Shown piece by piece: positions 10,931 to 24,330 of a stretch of 64,000 nt of DNA. The position numbers and the translations under genes were made by a program. Origin of the DNA: Fasciola hepatica. Its lineage: Eukaryota; Platyhelminthes; Trematoda; Plagiorchiida; Fasciolidae. Below the pieces are notes generated by a model. The model saw only the letters and a list, made by a program, of their open reading frames with translations, made no database searches and was not told the origin of the DNA. The stretch is taken from assembly GCA_948099385.1 (NCBI GenBank), contig CANUEZ040000198.1, positions 2,680,501 to 2,744,500 of the forward strand, written 5' to 3'. Position 1 is the stretch's first letter. Every line of letters starts with the position of its first letter.

Positions 10931-13900
10931 CGTATATTCCCGTATTCTGAACCCCTGCAATAGGCCAAAACGTGCTGTGATCTACAAAGATAACAACAAC
11001 AGTACTGGAGTGGAAGGTGCTCGAAATAATCATTTTCATTTGTACTTAAATAACGACATTTTCCAGACTTCAGTGCTTCTTTCTTCACGAGAACAAAGTC
11101 GATATTCAATGGGTCGAGTACTGGAATTAAACTGAAAGACCTCCTTAGTTTATGCTAATATTCATCTTGATAATGTGGTGAAGCTGATACAAAACACAGT
11201 ATTCTCCAAATATGTTCTTCTTGGCTTTTACTGCTTTCCACTATGCTGACTGGTAACTCTTTTGGCAGGATCCGTGTTCCGATCCGTCCATATAGCCTCA
11301 GATATCATCTTATTTAGTTTTCGAACAAACGACGGTTAATATGTAAAGCATGGCTGTTGTAACCAGACCTTGATTTGCCAGCTCATTGATTCACCTATTA
11401 TCAAAACCAGATCTGCTGAGTGGCTAGTTGGGTTACGAAACAAAATGGGGGATTGCCTTTAGAACACAGATGATGTTTGACTGATTTTTTGTCCCTTTTT
11501 TCGCAACTGTCATGTTATCATTTTAGGTCAAGCAAAACATGTTGGATGCTTGACCAACAGCAATGTTGCCAATCAGTTGAACCATGCCGTATGTTTGGAA
11601 CTTTCCAGCCCTTTCTTGATCTCATAAACTTCAAGCTAATTTGTCATATAGACCAACGTCAAGCTAATTGAATCGCCAACCAGTCGCAGCAGATCTAAGT
11701 TATTTGATACCAAGTTTGAAAGTTTTTTTAATTTTATTCCTCGTTTTTGTGTACTTCTAAAAATCAGAAAAGCGTTGGGTTCTATTATTGTGATAACTAG
11801 ATCGTTTGTGAGATAATCGATTCTGTACCAAGAAAGCACAACACATCATTTGCAAATACATCAGCACAAATGATCTATCATTATCCCGATGGATGGATGT
11901 TTGATTCAATGAAATTCATCCCAGTTTCGAGTCCTGTTGATGAATCAACGGTTGTTCACTGGGGTTGATGATTTCTTACAAACTTGAAACAGCTGGACAG
12001 TGAACACGACAATGGTTTTCAGTAATATTCCAAGCAATGTTTTTGATGAGTAATCAGTTCATAACTGCCTATACTGACCCCGACCTTCCAAACGTGGTGG
12101 AGGTTATCGACGGGGCCAGTTCGCTGATCTTCAGCTGATGCTTTACCAAATGTATATTGTTCTGATCAACATTCACTTCACCACAAAAAGAGACACAAAC
12201 CAACTGCCAGTGGCATAATTTGTGTGAAATTTACGCAATGAATCTCCCGTATAAACCGTCCAGAAATTAATGTGAGAACACCCACTATAAGAAAAGACTG
12301 ACAGAAAAGGTAATTTTCTGATACTCAGTATCAAGTTAACTTCATTATTGCACGAAGAAATATTTCATGAATATCTTCATTCTAAGAGATTATTATCCAG
12401 CTCATCAGCCTGGTACCAGTTCAGGATGTTTTCTTCTCATGTGCAGAAAAACATCTGTAATATCCACAAACGTTTTCAATTCTTCACTTTATCTGGTGAA
12501 AAATAATGGTTATTCGAAAAGGATTATTTGTGGAGTTCATCCGGGCACTGAAGATCACCGAATACCTAACGGACATGATATTCTAATCACTTCGATATAA
12601 GTGAACTATGTGTGAAAGTTCGTTGTTGAATGATTCTTAAGCGATGACCTACGCAAGGGCACAGCACGCGCCAGAAACACCGATGATGGATCATTAAAGT
12701 GTGACACCATCAGATATAGGTAACTTACTAATAAGTGCACCAATAACCATTTCTCAATCCGGAAACATATGTCAAACTGCAATAAAAAGGAAGTTCTTCG
12801 TTGTTTACGAGGTAACAAATCAGTTACCTCCCTTACATAGGTAATTCACTCCATATCAGTACATCCGCGGCAGTGGTAGTGTACCGTACATCAGATAAGC
12901 TGTAAACTCAGCGTAAGAAATGGTCATTTCGTAGTATTTTTGCGCATCTCTTATCAAATGCACAGTCTGAAATTTTGACTGCATTGTCATGCAACGCTTG
13001 GCCGACTAGTACACAATTCATTGATTGTCCAGCCGACTTCAAGCAGACTCTTCGGTAAATGACCGCACCAAATACTTCCTTTTAGATTTGTAGCGGAAGA
13101 GATTGGAATATTCTAAGATAAACATTGCAGTTAGTGACTTCTAGTTATGCTTCCAATAGTGTCATGATTCCACAAAGCAACCTTTCTTGGGACTGGTCCC
13201 GGGATTCAATAGTTTCTCGACTTGCTTATTTTATTTTAATAGGATGATGGTTCCTTTTGCGCTTTATCACACAGCTCATTTTAGAATGCAAAGGCTGCAA
13301 ACGGGAAACAAAAATGCACATTGATGAGCACGCTTCGTTTTCTCAGTAAGTAATGCTAAAAGGTGAGCTTTGATAACAAGGTCAAGCTAATAGGATTACT
13401 CATTGAACAGCTTATGTGGATTGCGCGAATATCTCAAAAACTATCTTAGAGTACATCTAGTTGTAGCACGATGAGAGGTAGGTAAACACCCATTAATAAA
13501 TCAAGTTCATTTGTGGTCTTACATTTTTGAACAAGCCATGATAGTAATTTTCGGAAATTGAGACAAGAAGTATTCCAGAAGCTGTGGACTGACTGAAGAT
13601 ATGTATTTTTTTCGGAATAAACTGACCGGTGTCGCTAATACATATGGCAGTACAGTCAAAACTGCCTCTTGAGACATAGTACTTCCAATTTTAATTGAAC
13701 AGCTTATAACTCTTCCACTTTCAGGACATAGATTGCCCTTTTCTGTCATCGGTTTTCAGCATAGACCAGTCGATAGGTAACTGATGAAGTATACAAGTAA
13801 ACGGGGACGTGGGGTTGGAGGTTGGTCTGATGCTTGTTCATTCCACTAGATAGAGGTAGCTGGGTTGTGAGCAAATATTAGGCTGATGGTAATACCAAGT

Positions 13901-16205
13901 TAGATTTGTTATCCCGAAGTCGGTGGGATGTACTTTGAGGAGGGCAGTTACCCTGGTTGGGCATGATATTTTCCAATTCGGATTACGAGAATAATACACA
14001 TAAGATCACATCTCTAAACAAAACTGATACCTAAAAGCGATTGAAAATGATTCCCTTTAATAATTTTTGGTAACCGAGAGAATATTATTACAGAATGCCT
14101 TAGCACCTAATTCTCACAAAAAACGAGAGAAGTAGAAGCCAGATAGCGGTTTTGTGCCAAGGAACAATTTTGGTTACATCGGATAGAAAAACGGCACAGT
14201 CAACGGTAATCGACAGTTTCCAACAATACCAGTCGATCGAACGCAGAAACAATATCCAGCACATGGCTGGCACATGAACGCTATTATGTCAGTTGCGGAA
14301 CAAAAGTGAGGACTTCGTTTATTTTGCAAACGGGCAGCATGCATTACTGATCCGAACAATCGCGTGCCACGTGCTTCTCAGTTAGGACCGTGATGTGACT
14401 GCTGAACCTGATTGAAATGGGGACCACCATTTGAAATTTCCCTTAACAGAATAAATTTGAACAACCAATCAAGTGAAGAATATCATGTAAATCACATATA
14501 AAATCTATAGGAGGGAATATATTCCAGGCACGTCGTAATTATAAAATAATATATCGTCGGGGATAAAGAACTTTATAACGGCTAAAAGAGAAGATGAATC
14601 TTTGTTCATGCAAATCATGTGAACACACGTTAGTCTGTTCTGATTTGACTGGCTTGATTAGATTTTTGTCTGTTTGTATGCGCGCTGTCTAGATAATGTC
14701 ACTTGTAAATTGTGTGCGCTAACGACATGTGACGTAAAGTCCATTTCAATACAAGACTTGTGTATTACATCCCGACAAGAGTAGCGAATTCCGTACAAAG
14801 ACGATTGTGACTGACATTCAGTAACACGTGGGGCGCTTAGCAGCACACTGACGTTCTACTGAGTTAGTCACAGCTCGTTTGTTGCAGTGAACCCTGGATG
14901 CATGCCTACCAGTGTGGAGTGGTAACGATTTTCTTATATTAAACAATTTGGTCAACTCATTCATAGTTATAGACGCCACAATAGCACAGCCACTTTTGTC
15001 TAGCTGGCAGACCAGAGCAAAATGATACACCAGTGTAAACCAGTCACCAATTCTATTCCCCTTTGTAGTATGACTCAGTAGCTGAGAGAGCAGTAACGAT
15101 TTCACATCTGTAAAGGTTGCAAAAATACAAACTGGTGTGTTTGCAGTGAATAAAACCCGACCGGCAAATAAAAAATGAATCAATTTTTAAAATTTTCATC
15201 CTAAACTGCAAGGTGGCCGCAAGATATTGGAAGTTGTTTTCTAGGAGATTTTGGTGAGCATTTAACATGTCTCGAAAATTGGATCGGAATGAGACAGCCA
15301 AATTACCTCAATATTTCAGACTGACAGAATCCGGTAGTGAATACACTTGGCCCCCACCAGAAACATTGAAGGGTGTATGAAACTGGATAAAAGATGTTTA
15401 ACTTATTCAAAGGATTGACCAGCACCCGCCAGATAGCAGAGTTCAGTGGGGGTTTAACTGAGGTCTATTAGGGCTGATTAATAAAGACATAACCAGTTAT
15501 TCCTAAATGACCTTTATATAATGGAATCTAAGCCACGTTGATGGTCGTTACGTATCTGCTACTTCTGAGAAATTGCAATCCTAGATTCCTGAGTCCTTGA
15601 GTTCGAGACAATATTTTTCCTATAGACATACTTCCTATGTTGAAATAATATTCTGATATATTCTTATATACCAGAGAGAGTTAGTACAGTTAGAATTCGG
15701 CTCGTGTATGGCTAGAAGTTCATCAATGACGAAGTGGCCGCTGGTGGCAGGTGACCAAATCGGGACCACTCAATTTGTTTTTTCCAACATCGGTCAACCA
15801 AATCGCTGTCAAGTCTTATACTTTGATTTTAATTTTTTCAGTTATTGTAATATACACTTTCGGACGATGGTGCATGATTAACTGAATATGGACTAACTTC
15901 AACAACACAATTGTGTTTCAGAAGCTTCCCCAACTTCCCAAAGGACTCGTGCGCACTGACTTTGAAATTGTCTTAGAATGTGAACGTTGGTTTGAGCTGT
16001 ACATCTATGAATGGCTACCGTAATCGCTGGAACGTAAACAATTCAACAAGTCTTTGATGTTCAGATGCACTGGGAACTCGCTTCATTGACCGTTTTCACA
16101 TTCAGATACTGAGGCACTTGCCGATACAACCACCAATCCCATATAGCTGCATACTTCAGTGTGTTCTCCATTTTCCACCTTTACCTCGGACCTTCGCGAT
16201 TGGGT
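10931..16205. other. Unassigned sequence
   Basis: No gene, RNA or transposon could be supported in this 5.3-kb stretch. Open stretches are short and lack recognisable motifs. No microsatellite of note was seen before 16.2 kb. Confidence 0.45.
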
Positions 16206-16226
16206 TTCTATCTATCTATCTATCTA

Positions 16227-16271
<45 letters not shown>
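16206..16271. repeat. Compound TCTA / TA microsatellite
   Basis: A run of about six TCTA units is followed by (TA)n up to 16271, where it passes directly into the cgaaatgag edge of the hairpin-arm repeat. The same junction, AT tract then cgaaatgag, is present at 4034-4050. The microsatellite therefore belongs to one end of the repeat family. Confidence 0.95.
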
Positions 16272-16274
<3 letters not shown>

Positions 16275-16615
16275 AATGAGATAACTGGGCCTCCAACTGC
16301 AAGTAGAAAAAGTGCTACTATCCATGCAATTATAGAACTCATCATCTGTTGGGCTCGTTCAACCTATACATATTCACAGTGATCATTGAGAGTGAGCTGA
16401 GATTATACTGTGCTACGTTCACCTCCGATTATTTGTGTGTTCAATCTCAACTATAACAGAATGATCAAAATATATTTCCGTCTGTCCCACAATTGGCTGT
16501 TTTCTCAGTGATCGTCTACAGTTGGTGCTTCTTTTTCACATTGTTTGACGCTATGGAATTTGTTGAACAATTTTATTTGGGTCTCTAAAAGTCCTAAGAC
16601 ACCGTGTTGACGTTC
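16260..16615 (+). repeat. Solitary third copy of the 3.5-kb hairpin-arm repeat
   Basis: It is collinear with 4041-4370: cgaaatgaga, ctgcaagtag, ctactatccatg, gatcattgagag, gtgctacgtt and gatcaaaatatattt occur in the same order. It is clearly more diverged than the two arms are from each other. It also has about 28 bp (ctgttttctcag...) that the pair lacks. No protein domain or pol III promoter box was recognised, so I treat it as an unclassified interspersed repeat. Confidence 0.8.
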
Positions 16616-17990
16616 TCAAGCAAATGTTTTGAAAGTTACACGAGTGTGGGACTAACAATATTCCAACGAACACTCCGTCAGCCAGATTTTATGGGAAGAT
16701 CATCAATTTTCAAAAGGTGGTCACATTTTAACTAAATTCATGGTCGGTTCAATATGTTTGATGTACTTCAATCTAAGTAAATATTGCGGACAGCTAAATT
16801 TTGCAGAGTAAATTTCTTTCTAATTTTATTCCTAATTCTTTTTTGGAAAAATATCCTCATCGGACATCAGAGGAATATATGGTATTCGCAAGAAATAAAT
16901 GGATCTTATAAAGTGGGACTTCCCTCGAATGCTCAAACCCATAAAAAAACAGTGTGAGTGCGTTCTCCAAATGGATCGAAAAAAGTGTCGAATACACAAA
17001 TACAATATTGTCAAACTGTAGCAGTGACCTTGTTACGTGTATTTTTTTTAGTAAGGTTTACAAACCGAAGGGTTTTATTTCACCTGCATTTCAGGATCTG
17101 CAGTTTTAACTGTAGCATTAGGAGAGAACAGGGGTCAATAAAACTTTGGGCATAGTTATCGAGAGTTCATGAGAACCTCCCCGTGAAACATTCATCCGCA
17201 TTCCCAATACAGTAAATGGTGAGCATGAGAAGGCCACGTTCTTACCGTCCAAAAGATTCGCATCTGGGGAGCAGTTGTGGCCGGAGGCAAAAAGCTGTCC
17301 AGTTTTCAACTCTTCCCACTTCTGAAGCGAAACCATATCACGTTTGCGCTTCTCAACTGGCAATGTTACCCTCGAAACAAACGGTATACATTTTATTGTG
17401 GATGAGAATAGTACAGAAATCTGAATGAATATTAGGTACATATGGATTTTTAAAGTGTTTCAGAGACGTGCATCAACTCAAATTTGCATTGTGAGTCTCA
17501 CTGACTCGCTATTTTGTCGTGTAAAATGTTGAAGATAATTGTAGATATCTTATTCCGTGCCACGAGGTGATGTATAACAATATGCTTCTCTTATATAACT
17601 CTTTGAAAATCCAGTAATTATCGATCTCACTTTTAGGAGTGTTTTCAGAATACTACAAAACAACCGAGAATTCATGGGTTTGTTTCGTTCATCATTGAAC
17701 TCTTAGTTAATGAGGTCGACATAAATGACACTAGTGGTAAATTGCGCTGAAGCAGTAGTCACATCTGAATGATTATCATCAACAGAACGCGGATTTGTTT
17801 TCGTGCTTATTACTAGAAAACGCATTCATTTTTATTCTACATCTATACTTGCTTAGAAAGCCGAGCATAGTTAGGATATAATTCATTTCCAAAGCTGATT
17901 AGCGGGTCACGAATGCTGCTTTTTTGCAAAATATTCACATGGATCTATGCGACAAACGTGTTTGAAATTCATCATCGTACTCTCATACCG
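16616..17990. other. Unassigned sequence
   Basis: No supported gene or repeat. A 107-codon minus-strand ORF at 17441-17118 has no recognisable domain. Confidence 0.4.
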
Positions 17991-18007
17991 AAATTGAAAC
18001 ATGGTGA

Positions 18008-18144
18008 TGAAACTCGTGTTTAGTTATTCGTAATAATAACAGTTCAAACCAATGAATATGTCTAACAAAGCAAAAAACATCAGCCGACGCCGTTAGCAGT
18101 CGGTTTTAAAATCTTTCACTGTGAGCTCGGAAGAAATTTCTGCG
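18008..18144 (+). repeat. Direct repeat, first copy (~135 bp)
   Basis: This aligns with 18966-19103: ctcgtgtt, agttatt, cagttcaaac, gaatatg, ctaacaaagcaaaaa, atcagccga, gccgttag and actgtgagctcgga occur in the same order and orientation. By eye the copies are about 85 percent alike, with small indels. The 89-codon minus-strand ORF at 18362-18093 ends inside this copy. Terminal TG/CA ends were not found, so an LTR origin is not supported. Confidence 0.8.
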
Positions 18145-18965
18145 TTTGGCAGCCTCGGCCTAATCTTCAGCTTAACCAGTCGCTGTTCGTGTTGCAGCTT
18201 TGCTGTAGAGGTTGAGCCATTCGCTGACTGAGTCTCCCCGCGGCTTGCTGAAGGAGCCTTCCTGCGGTTTACGGAATGAGCCTCGCAGCAGTTTTTCGGC
18301 AAAGCAGGCAATTCACCATTAGAAGACTGTATGCTGGACGCAATTGACTCCATTTCAGACAATACTGGTTACTGGCTAACAGTACAAAACTATCCCGATT
18401 ACTTAGACTTTCAGTATATCAGAAAACGTAGTCTTACTTGCTTTATGCACGATATGAGCTGTACACGGCTACGGGCAGCAGAACAAATTCCAAACGTGTA
18501 ACCGTGTTTATCGTAAATACGTGGTTCTAAATAATGCAGTAAATAAAATTACATTAATGCAAAGGAGTTACAGCCACATGAGCAACCAAGAACTATAATG
18601 CAGAAGGTTATCCGATAAATCGGGACAGTGTGGTCGTAAACGGTCCACTCAGCAAGGAGTCATGCGAAACTGTAGCGCAGCACGGTTGCGGTACAGATTG
18701 TGTATCAAGAAGGGTGAGTGTAACGGTTTGCAAAATGTTCTTACAAGGGAATGTACAATCATAGAACAATCGAGTCCGGAGCATAACGTGAAATGTTCAA
18801 GCACTATACGTCATAAGAAAGTAAATCTGAAATGTGTCAGTACAGTAGAAACAGAGAATTGGATCACAAGTAATCGAGGTTCATGAAGCATGTACACGCC
18901 ACTCACGAGTAAGATAAGCGAGGATGTCATCGAAAATACAAATTACGAAAAGTAATTTACAGTGG
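18145..18965. other. Spacer between the direct repeats
   Basis: This holds most of a minus-strand ORF (18362-18093; Ser, Ala and Lys rich, low complexity) and a 74-codon plus-strand ORF (18662-18886). Neither has a recognisable domain. The position between direct repeats is suggestive of a small mobile element, but nothing in the interior identifies one. Confidence 0.35.
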
Positions 18966-19103
18966 CGAAGAACCTCGTGTTCAGTTATTCCTAATGACAG
19001 TTCAAACTAGTGAATATGCCTAACAAAGCAAAAAAATCAGCCGAAGCCGTTAGTACTCGTTTCTAAAATCTTACACTGTGAGCTCGGAAACTAATTGTGC
19101 GGA
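18966..19103 (+). repeat. Direct repeat, second copy (~135 bp)
   Basis: This is the partner of 18008-18144, about 960 bp downstream in the same orientation. The divergence between the copies suggests an old duplication or two independent insertions of one interspersed repeat. Confidence 0.8.
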
Positions 19104-22100
19104 CACGAAAACTACCGTGTTCCGCTTCTTACCAATAAATAATTGTGCAGTCACTCGAACATTCTACACCGTGATCAGTTGCACACACACACAAAGTCAG
19201 TTGGAACGACAAATCTGGTTGGACATTTCCCTTTGAAGTTTCGAGTTGTATTCAAGATAACGTATTATTATAAGCATGAATAACTGAAAACGAGCCTATT
19301 CCGTAAATTGTTTTGTTTCCAGTGCATTCTGTCGGGTTTCTTGATATCGTTAGAAATTTTGTAAGCTGCAGCTTTAGATAAACATGTTGGTATGAGAGGT
19401 TGCAAAATTCACACGAATGCACAAATGACTAGGCGTTATGCGTCTCATCCCAAACGCAAATCCAATGAATGCAAAACCTAAACATCACTCCCTTCGGCCT
19501 AGTCGCTAATCAGGCTCTATTCGCCGTGCATTCAATATTATTTTTACTGGTCGTCCGTTGAAATAATTTCACATAAAATATAGCTAGATCGTTCTTCCCC
19601 ACTTCCCGTGCCAAAATATCCTCATTGAATTGTGAGAAACAGTCCCAGTCCATATATACCTGGTGGTGGGACTTTGCTTCCTACCGAATAAATGCATCGT
19701 AGCGAGTACTGACCATCTGAGCAACTGATAAAGCGTGATATTTGTGATTAATTGGAACGGTGCAATGATTTCTTGAGTACTTAAAACTGACTAAACCGCT
19801 TGATGATATATTCACGTGTGTGTGTGTTCGTCTGTGCGTGTGCCAATGCAGAATCTTTATTACCACGTCAACTTGTTTTCGCTAGTAACGCCAGCAGCTT
19901 GAGTCCGTGATAGCCATACAGTGATTATTCAAGCAATGATAACAAACACGAATGCAACTTCAAGGCGTCGTGACTAAGTTCATCACGTTTTGGCTTCAAA
20001 ACATTGGCTGGAGCTCTATAAAGGAATAGCACGTGTCACTGCTGTAACGTGAACAATCCAACTGAAAAACCATTTTATTCCCAATTATCTAATTCAATCA
20101 CAGCAGAAACTGATCAAAATTGTTTGTGACGTTTTTCAACGAGTAACAAGCTTTTGGATTCGCGTATTCGGACTCGCTCATAAGCTTACAAGTAAAACGG
20201 ATTTCCTGCAAAACGTTTGTTTTCTTCAATCACTTTTGCATTTTGCTATTTAGCTAATTCAATTCTGAATACAAATTGGTGCAACATCGAATTTGAGATG
20301 TCATAGATTATGTGTTTTTCACAAATTTGTGCACTGTTTTGTATGCAACCACAAGACTATGTGAACGTGGGTCACAGGCTATTGAACGATGTCTAATTTC
20401 CTAATTCTGTCACCTTAGTGATTTTACGTTTTGTCCAAACAGCGGCAGAAAAATGGGGACCGTTTACGCAAACAATCATGCCGTTATAATTAGCCACTGC
20501 TTTCGGCTACTCATGGTATATTTCATTATCAAAGTTCCATGTTTGACATAAGGCGAAACTTATTAGCTAAACCAAACTGATGAGAATGGTGTAGATGTTT
20601 CTTGGGCATTCACACACATTGATGCCAACCTGCTTGTTTTATAGAACGATCAATATCAGGGATCATAATTGGTTGGGACTATCTAAGCTTTGTTGGATAC
20701 ATACACACATTCCGAAATGCAACAATCCATTCGCATTCGAGTTTTTAGACTTATTCTGTTCGGTATGGCTGTGAAGGAATTCGCTGAGTGGTCAGTTTAT
20801 TTGCATCTTCCATCGCTCAACTTAGTGTTCACGACATCGCTGTAGTTGGCAATGATTGTTTTTGCATTGTATAATCTAATGCGCGAGCATTCGGCGTCAA
20901 CCTTTTCGTGAAAACAGCAGATGAGTTTTATGCCAGTAGCCAGTGACCGCAATGAAATGTGGTTGTCTAGGTTGATGGACAATTGCGTACGAAACATGTG
21001 ATTGGGTGAATGTCTGGCCGATATCCTGTCCGAATCATTGATTACTTTAATTGGGACAAAATGAAAAGCTATGACGTGGAGCTAAGAAGAAATGAAGTAA
21101 CATTGGAAGCTGTGGAAATCCTTACGTTTACCAAGACCGTATCTTTTACTGCAGGATTTAATAATTATTTTCACATTTCAAGCTTTTGCAATTGGAACCC
21201 CAACTCTTACCTGACAACGACGAAGAATCTCCTGTGAATTCATACTCTATTCAACTAAACTGTATCTCATTAAAACCCTGAATTGATGATGTAGATATTA
21301 TTGGGCTTTAAATGAATGATACAAGAAGCATGGATGCTTTTCTTGGCATAAAAAAATGAATCAGGCTGTACACCTACTTATGCTCTGGTGTGCGAAATCA
21401 AACGTTTCGCAGGAAGGGTTTCTCTTCTGCTTGCTGAGTTTCCAGATCTCCTCCAATCGAGTTGGTTTACACCGAGCATACATCAAGCAAATTTATTGCG
21501 TTGTTGATAGTTTGAAAGCCTTATTGATTCGTTTTGTTGTCTCGACTGACTTCGTAGGCCGACAAACATTCACAGGCTTAATGATGAAGATGACATGCCG
21601 CTCACCAGATACTCGGGTGCTGCGAAATGCAGGGTGCTGCGAAATTGACCACCATGGCCCGGGAATTCACAATGAACGAGCTCATATCAGTTTAAATACA
21701 ACTGCCGGTTCAACCGTTTCGCGAAAATACCTTTATTCGATCACTCTGTAGTGAACGTAGTACCTTCGCCTGCATAGTTTGCAAATGTTGTCGTCGTTCA
21801 TCGTTTATCAAGCTGAGGGGGCCACGCAATATATCGCGAGAATTCACAACAAGTCAAAATCTAGTTACTGCTGTAAATTCCAGTAGTATTATTAGAAATT
21901 CGAAGCTCCACTCGTGTACCCGTTTCTGAAGAACACCCTGGTAAGGTATGTTCACGTACTTTCCAAACATCGAGCTGTTGAGTTAGATGTGGTTCGACAA
22001 TAATTGATGCCACTGAAGTGACTCACCAAGAAAAATACGAGTTTTCCAAGCACAAGCGTAGGTCTTGACGATTATCAGTCATTATCACGGAGGATTTATA

Positions 22101-24240
22101 TTGGCCGACGCAATATTACCGCTTCACTAATCGAGAGTCTCTGAGAAGCAGTGTCATTTATAAAATAATCTAAGACGGGGTCAGTGGTATTGGAATCAAT
22201 ACGTTTACTCCAAATCCACCGTACTTGAACCCATTTTAAACATGCGAGCAGTAAATACGTATCATGAAAGTGTGTGCTGAGACCATAAGGCAGTCGGCAG
22301 TGACAAATATTTTCTCCTCGGCTTATTATTAGCACAGTGCAACTTTGACGGTCTACCGATTTTTTTCGTTGAGCAGTCTTGATTACATGGTTTTCGGAGG
22401 TAGTGCAATCATTTCTCGGTTCAAAGCGGTGAACAGAACCATTCAGTGATTTCTGCGCATATCTGCGAAATTCAACCACTCGGTGTTTTGCAGTTTTGGG
22501 AGGTCAGGATGCATTATCCTCATCTGCATTCGTTGAAACCTCATGGGCGCAACTCTCATGATCCTCAAATAAGATGTCGTAATACTCGATTACTCAACTG
22601 AAGCCACAGTACTACAGAACATCAACATCCTCCACATAGGGTGGCTCAGAATCCGTGCAGGCACACTTCAAAGAACGACATTTACAAACAATTAACCCTT
22701 GTGCTCGAGTCTCAACTAAGGTGCACACTATCCTGACACGCTCAGAATGTGCACACTTGCTGGCAGGCTGGAACTGGTGTGATTATTCAGAGCCCTACCA
22801 CTGATGTCCCTGTGCATGCTGATCTAAACATTCTTTTCATGATATAAACCGGTTTCACCAAACTCTGGTCTCACCGTAATGAAGAGATTGACGGCGACGC
22901 CGCCATTCTAGGTAACAGTGGATATGAAATATTTATACAATGCTGACACCAAATCGAAATGGAATGCTTTTTGTTGTAGGCCTGGAGGGGGAATGGATTG
23001 CCTTTTGTTAGCAAAATCTTGAAAATACGAAGATGTTTTGTTCTGTAGCTCAAAACCTTAAGACCAGAATGGACACTCAAGGCCGAAATGAGGTGATGGC
23101 ACTGACTGGTTCGAGATTATCGATCCAGCATCAACTCGGGTGGTCGTGTGTACCGTTATGAATCATGCATGGAGCCACCCTCCCTAAAATCATGAAGGAC
23201 ATGTGTAGCATGTTCCTAAAATTTTGGTTTTAGGTATTCCGTATACGTCTACATGCAAAGTGAGGCATAGCTAGTCACTAGATATTGCCCTTATCGACTA
23301 AAAGTCATTCTGATATAATAAAGACCGTGTGAGTAACGGAGCCTTGCTAAAACGGAATCCTGGACAAAAAGCACAGCATCGCGCTCAAAGCGGTAAACTC
23401 AGCAAGAAAGTGTTGCATTAGAAGTTATTCATTGGCTTCCATCAGTCCTCGATTCAGGTAAAGATATACTGTGGCGACAGAATATCACTGCCCGTCATGG
23501 CCAACTTGAAAATGAAGAAGCTGATTTATTATGATGGTCCGTTTTTCGGATGTACTTAGAATGTGAGACGGAAACCGCGCGTTTCAAGGGTAGGGTTGAT
23601 GCTTCACTCATTAGAGAGACATCTTAGAAGCATTTTCGTGCTGTATCAAGTACTTAAGAGTGAAAATCAGCATTCGTATGGAGTATCCACTGTGTTATGG
23701 AACTCAGGTCGCAGCATTATCAGTCTCATGCGCTAATGTTTCGTCAATGTGGATTAGCTTTTCACGGTTTGCCTTACTTCAACTGCTATCTCTCTATCCA
23801 CGATTGACCGTGCAATGGTATGTTGCTGAATATGCTGATTCCCAGAGGAGATGAGAAAGCTAAAATTCTCATGGCAAGTTAAGCTTTCGTTTTCTTTTGT
23901 CCCTCATTGAATATCAATTTGTAAAAGGGTTGCACTCAAACTGTTAAGGATAAAAATCTCTTCTATATTTTAACTCCATTAAAGTTCAACACGTTCCCAA
24001 AAGACTTCGACAGAACAATTAAAAGACATTCGAATAGTTCCCTTTAAATTAGATTCAGCTTCTCTTGCCATTTTTGTTCTCTGAATATGTTCCAGTGTCC
24101 ACTGGATCACTCCCAGCCGTGTGTTGTTCGTCCCCTGGTGAAGTGACCGTCAAGGCTAACCCAGTGAATAAAACCAGGGCAGTTGCTGTGACTCATTGTA
24201 ACAGCGGTTTGCGCATCACTGGATATTCACTTGTGTTATT
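19104..24240. other. Unassigned sequence
   Basis: No identifiable gene. Short CA/GT runs occur near 19182 and 19815. The word ggtgctgcgaaat is duplicated in tandem near 21617-21645. ORFs of 127-131 codons (21356-21751 plus; 22479-22096 minus) show no known motif. Confidence 0.4.
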
Positions 24241-24244
24241 CATA

Positions 24245-24330
24245 CCCGACTGGCCGTACCGGGGTGTCGTTTATCCGATAAGTCAAATAGTGCTGGTTTG
24301 ATTCCGGCTGGCGGCTTCGGACTTTGTATG
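24245..24330 (+). repeat. tRNA-like fragment with A- and B-box matches
   Basis: A box-like TGGCCGTACCGG at 24251-24262 and B box-like GGTTTGATTCC at 24295-24305 are 32 nt apart, within the range for a tRNA. The five bases before the T-loop (gctgg) pair with the five after it (ccggc), allowing one G-T. The acceptor stem does not pair. This fits the head of an old tRNA-derived SINE or a tRNA pseudogene. The 3' boundary is unknown. Confidence 0.5.

Noticed and set aside
10770..11135. 121-codon ORF beginning MKSLWPRRDSNPR
   Set aside because: The start is the tRNA-like fold-back read as protein; the rest lacks any domain.
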